A stretch of DNA of 6,818 bases from Rhodobacterales bacterium (GTDB taxonomy: Bacteria; Pseudomonadota; Alphaproteobacteria; Rhodobacterales; Rhodobacteraceae): positions 1-6,818 of the forward strand of contig JAAFHS010000136.1 in assembly GCA_013298485.1 (NCBI GenBank), given 5' to 3'. The position numbers and the translations under genes were made by a program. Below are positions 5,439 through 6,818 of this stretch, piece after piece (within the stretch, counting starts at the first letter, position 1; each line of letters begins with the position of its first letter). The notes under the pieces are model-generated. The model had not been told where the DNA came from. It saw nothing but the letters and a program-made list of their open reading frames with translations, and ran no database searches.

Positions 5439-5496
5439 CCATCGGTGATTTGGACAAGCTATTGAAAACATGGAATAACCCTTTTGATCCTGACCC

Positions 5497-5525
5497 TTGA
5501 CCCCGGCTGTTGCCACCTTTATTAC
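5497..5525 (+). promoter_or_regulatory. Candidate sigma-70-type promoter for carA
   Basis: TTGACC (5497-5502) matches the -35 consensus at 5 of 6 positions and TATTAC (5520-5525) the -10 consensus at 4 of 6, with the optimal 17-bp spacer. Transcription would begin near 5532, leaving a leader of about 29 nt with room only for the ribosome-binding site. No upstream-ORF or leader-hairpin attenuator is therefore visible for carA. Confidence 0.6.
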
Positions 5526-5560
5526 CTCTTGAATTTCCCGACATCAGGAAGGTGCCGCCC

Positions 5561-6727
5561 ATGCCCACCCGCGCCGATCTGCCCTTCAAGCCGACCGCCT
5601 GTCTGGCCCTGGCTGACGGAACCGTCTTCTACGGGATGGGGTTCGGGGCCATCGGCGAAACCGTGGCGGAACTGGTGTTCAACACTGCGATGACGGGCTA
5701 TCAGGAAATCATGACCGACCCCTCCTATGCCGGGCAGGTGGTGACCTTTACCTTTCCCCATATCGGCAACGTCGGCGTTACGGCCGAGGATGATGAAACC
5801 GCCGATCCGGTTGCCGCCGGCATGGTGGTGAAGTGGGATCCGACAGAGCCGTCGAACTGGCGCGCCACGGGCGATCTGACGGCCTGGCTGGCGAAAAAGG
5901 GGCGCATCGGCATCGGCGGTCTGGATACGCGCCGCCTGACGCGCGCGATCCGCCAGCAGGGCGCCCCGCATGTGGCCCTGGCGCATGACCCCGAGGGGAA
6001 GTTCGACATCGGCGCGCTGGTCGCGCGGGCGCGGGCATGGAAGGGTCTGGTGGGCCTTGATCTGGCAAAGGATGTGACCTGCGCACAATCCTATACCTGG
6101 CATGAACAACGCTGGGCCTGGCCTGCGGGCTACACACCGCGCACGGCTGCGGGCCTGCGGGTCGTGGCGATTGACTATGGGGCCAAACGCAACATCCTGC
6201 GCTGCCTGGCCTCGGCCGGATGCGACGTGACAGTGCTGCCCGCCACCGCGACGGCAGAGGATGTGCTGGCCCTGAACCCCGAAGGCGTGTTCCTGTCCAA
6301 CGGGCCGGGCGATCCGGCGGCAACGGGCCTCTATGCCGTGCCGATGATCCAGGGCGTGCTGGCGCGCGATCTGCCGGTGTTCGGCATCTGCCTTGGGCAT
6401 CAGATGCTGGCGCTGGCACTTGGGGCCATCACGGTCAAGATGAACCATGGCCATCACGGTGCCAACCACCCGGTCAAGGACCTGACGACGGGCAAGGTGG
6501 AAATCACCTCGATGAACCATGGCTTTACGGTTGACAGCCAGACCCTGCCGCCAGGTGTGGCCGAAACCCATGTCAGCCTGTTCGACGGGTCGAACTGCGG
6601 CATTGCGGTGGATGGCAAGCACGTCTTTTCGGTGCAGTACCACCCCGAGGCCAGCCCCGGCCCGCAGGACAGCTATTACCTGTTCGAACGCTTTGCCGCC
6701 GCGATGCAGGCGCGCCGCGCCGCCTGA
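5561..6727 (+). CDS. carA: Carbamoyl-phosphate synthase small subunit (glutaminase)
   Basis: 388 residues, the normal CarA length. CarA hydrolyses glutamine and channels ammonia to the large subunit CarB, which makes carbamoyl phosphate for arginine and pyrimidine synthesis in the cytoplasm. The N-terminal domain (about 10-155) shows LALADGTVFYGMGFGA, the family block FNTAMTGYQEIMTDPSYAGQ, FTFPHIGNVGV and GIGGLDTRRLTRAIRQQG. The C-terminal class I glutamine amidotransferase domain (about 199-385) has VVAIDYGAKRNILR, SNGPGDP and the nucleophile elbow FGICLGHQ with catalytic Cys277. MNHGHHGANHPV and SMNHGF follow, then QYHPEASPGPQDS with His361 and Glu363 completing the triad. The protein looks intact. 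The ATG at 5561 has AGGAAGG (5546-5552) 8 nt upstream. carB is not in the window, and a different gene appears to start right after carA, so carA and carB are probably separate here. Confidence 0.98.
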   Translation: MPTRADLPFKPTACLALADGTVFYGMGFGAIGETVAELVFNTAMTGYQEIMTDPSYAGQVVTFTFPHIGNVGVTAEDDETADPVAAGMVVKWDPTEPSNWRATGDLTAWLAKKGRIGIGGLDTRRLTRAIRQQGAPHVALAHDPEGKFDIGALVARARAWKGLVGLDLAKDVTCAQSYTWHEQRWAWPAGYTPRTAAGLRVVAIDYGAKRNILRCLASAGCDVTVLPATATAEDVLALNPEGVFLSNGPGDPAATGLYAVPMIQGVLARDLPVFGICLGHQMLALALGAITVKMNHGHHGANHPVKDLTTGKVEITSMNHGFTVDSQTLPPGVAETHVSLFDGSNCGIAVDGKHVFSVQYHPEASPGPQDSYYLFERFAAAMQARRAA

Positions 6728-6733
6728 TCGGCG

Positions 6734-6748
6734 TTAACGGGCGGTTAA
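6734..6748 (+). promoter_or_regulatory. CtrA-type binding site, TTAA-N7-TTAA
   Basis: TTAA (6734-6737) and TTAA (6745-6748) are separated by exactly 7 bases (CGGGCGG), the canonical binding motif of the alphaproteobacterial response regulator CtrA. The site lies 6 bases after the carA stop and about 48 bases before the ATG of the next gene, a reasonable promoter position. With about 37% A+T (my rough estimate), roughly 0.01 such motifs are expected by chance in a window this size. In Rhodobacterales CtrA governs motility and gene-transfer-agent functions among others. Actual binding is inferred. Confidence 0.5.
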
Positions 6749-6757
6749 GAATTTTTC

Positions 6758-6783
6758 TGCAACTGTAACGGGTATCCGTTGCA
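6758..6783. repeat. Small inverted repeat downstream of carA
   Basis: TGCAAC (6758-6763) and GTTGCA (6778-6783) are inverted copies. Nested between and partly overlapping them, AACGG (6767-6771) and CCGTT (6776-6780) form an alternative 4-nt-loop hairpin. No T-run follows, so it is not a clear terminator for carA. It lies just before the ribosome-binding site of the next gene and could be an operator, a leader hairpin or chance. Confidence 0.2.
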
Positions 6784-6795
6784 GTGCAGGACATC

Positions 6796-6818
6796 ATGGC
6801 CGCGCCCCGCCTGAAACT
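6796..6818 (+). CDS. Start of a downstream gene (partial, unidentified)
   Basis: The ATG at 6796 is preceded by CAGGA (6787-6791) at about 4-nt spacing and opens a frame reading MAAPRLK to the end of the window. An in-frame GTG at 6784 is an alternative start. Seven to eight residues are too few to identify a product; it does not resemble a CarB start. The upstream CtrA-type box and inverted repeat suggest a regulated promoter of its own. Confidence 0.45.

Noticed and set aside
5394..5449. ATCACCG (5394-5400) / CGGTGAT (5443-5449) inverted repeat flanking the yqeY promoter
   Set aside because: A 7-bp inverted match at any spacing is expected about once by chance in an intergenic region of about 185 bp, and the 42-bp spacing has no obvious meaning.
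5522..6643. Long minus-strand open frame opposite carA
   Set aside because: It is antisense to an unmistakable CarA and arises from high-GC codon bias; its translation has no recognisable domain.
1..6818. Mobile element, CRISPR, phage or defence system
   Set aside because: No transposase, integrase, array-like repeats, attachment-like repeats or defence-type domains could be found; gene content and composition look core-chromosomal.

Overview
The window looks like an ordinary chromosomal stretch from an alphaproteobacterium of the Rhodobacterales (Rhodobacter/Roseobacter group). The evidence is the high GC content, a CtaD protein that closely follows the Rhodobacter sphaeroides aa3 oxidase subunit I as I remember it (including its MADAAIHG start), a LipB tail with the PCGI/GVTSL signature, and a perfect CtrA-type TTAA-N7-TTAA site. 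The genus cannot be fixed from this sequence. I see no tRNA, rRNA, CRISPR array, insertion sequence or phage gene.

Layout. 1-157: the 3' end of lipB (lipoate biosynthesis). 147-725 (minus): a MarR-family regulator with an added C-terminal cysteine cluster. It is transcribed divergently from 792-1532, an exported protein of unknown function, and a near-palindromic operator candidate lies between them. 1703-3382: ctaD, the catalytic subunit of aa3-type cytochrome c oxidase, closed by a strong intrinsic terminator at 3405-3430. 3451-3987: a 178-residue membrane protein that I read as a separate, shrunken homologue of the C-terminal helices (about IX-XII) of CtaD itself. 4016-4513: a DUF2244-type membrane protein. 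4516-4920 and 4917-5375 (minus): a small lipoprotein coupled by a 4-base overlap to a GatB/YqeY-domain protein. 5561-6727: carA, divergent from yqeY, with a good sigma-70-type promoter. 6734-6818: a CtrA-like box, a small inverted repeat and the first codons of another gene.

How the genes fit together. The central block (exported protein, ctaD, CtaD-like mini-protein, DUF2244 protein) is plausibly a respiration or cytochrome-oxidase neighbourhood, but only ctaD has a known role there. The subunit II, subunit III, heme A and copper-assembly genes are not in the window. lipB, yqeY and carA are housekeeping genes.

The most unusual item is the mini-CtaD at 3451-3987. It keeps the YHDTYY segment (Mg-site His-Asp), the heme a ligand histidine of helix X, the propionate-binding Arg-Arg pair and the spacing between them. 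It has lost the high-spin heme a3 ligand (His to Val) and the whole N-terminal two-thirds that carry CuB and the other heme a ligand. It cannot be an oxidase by itself, so it is a candidate for an assembly, regulatory or accessory protein.
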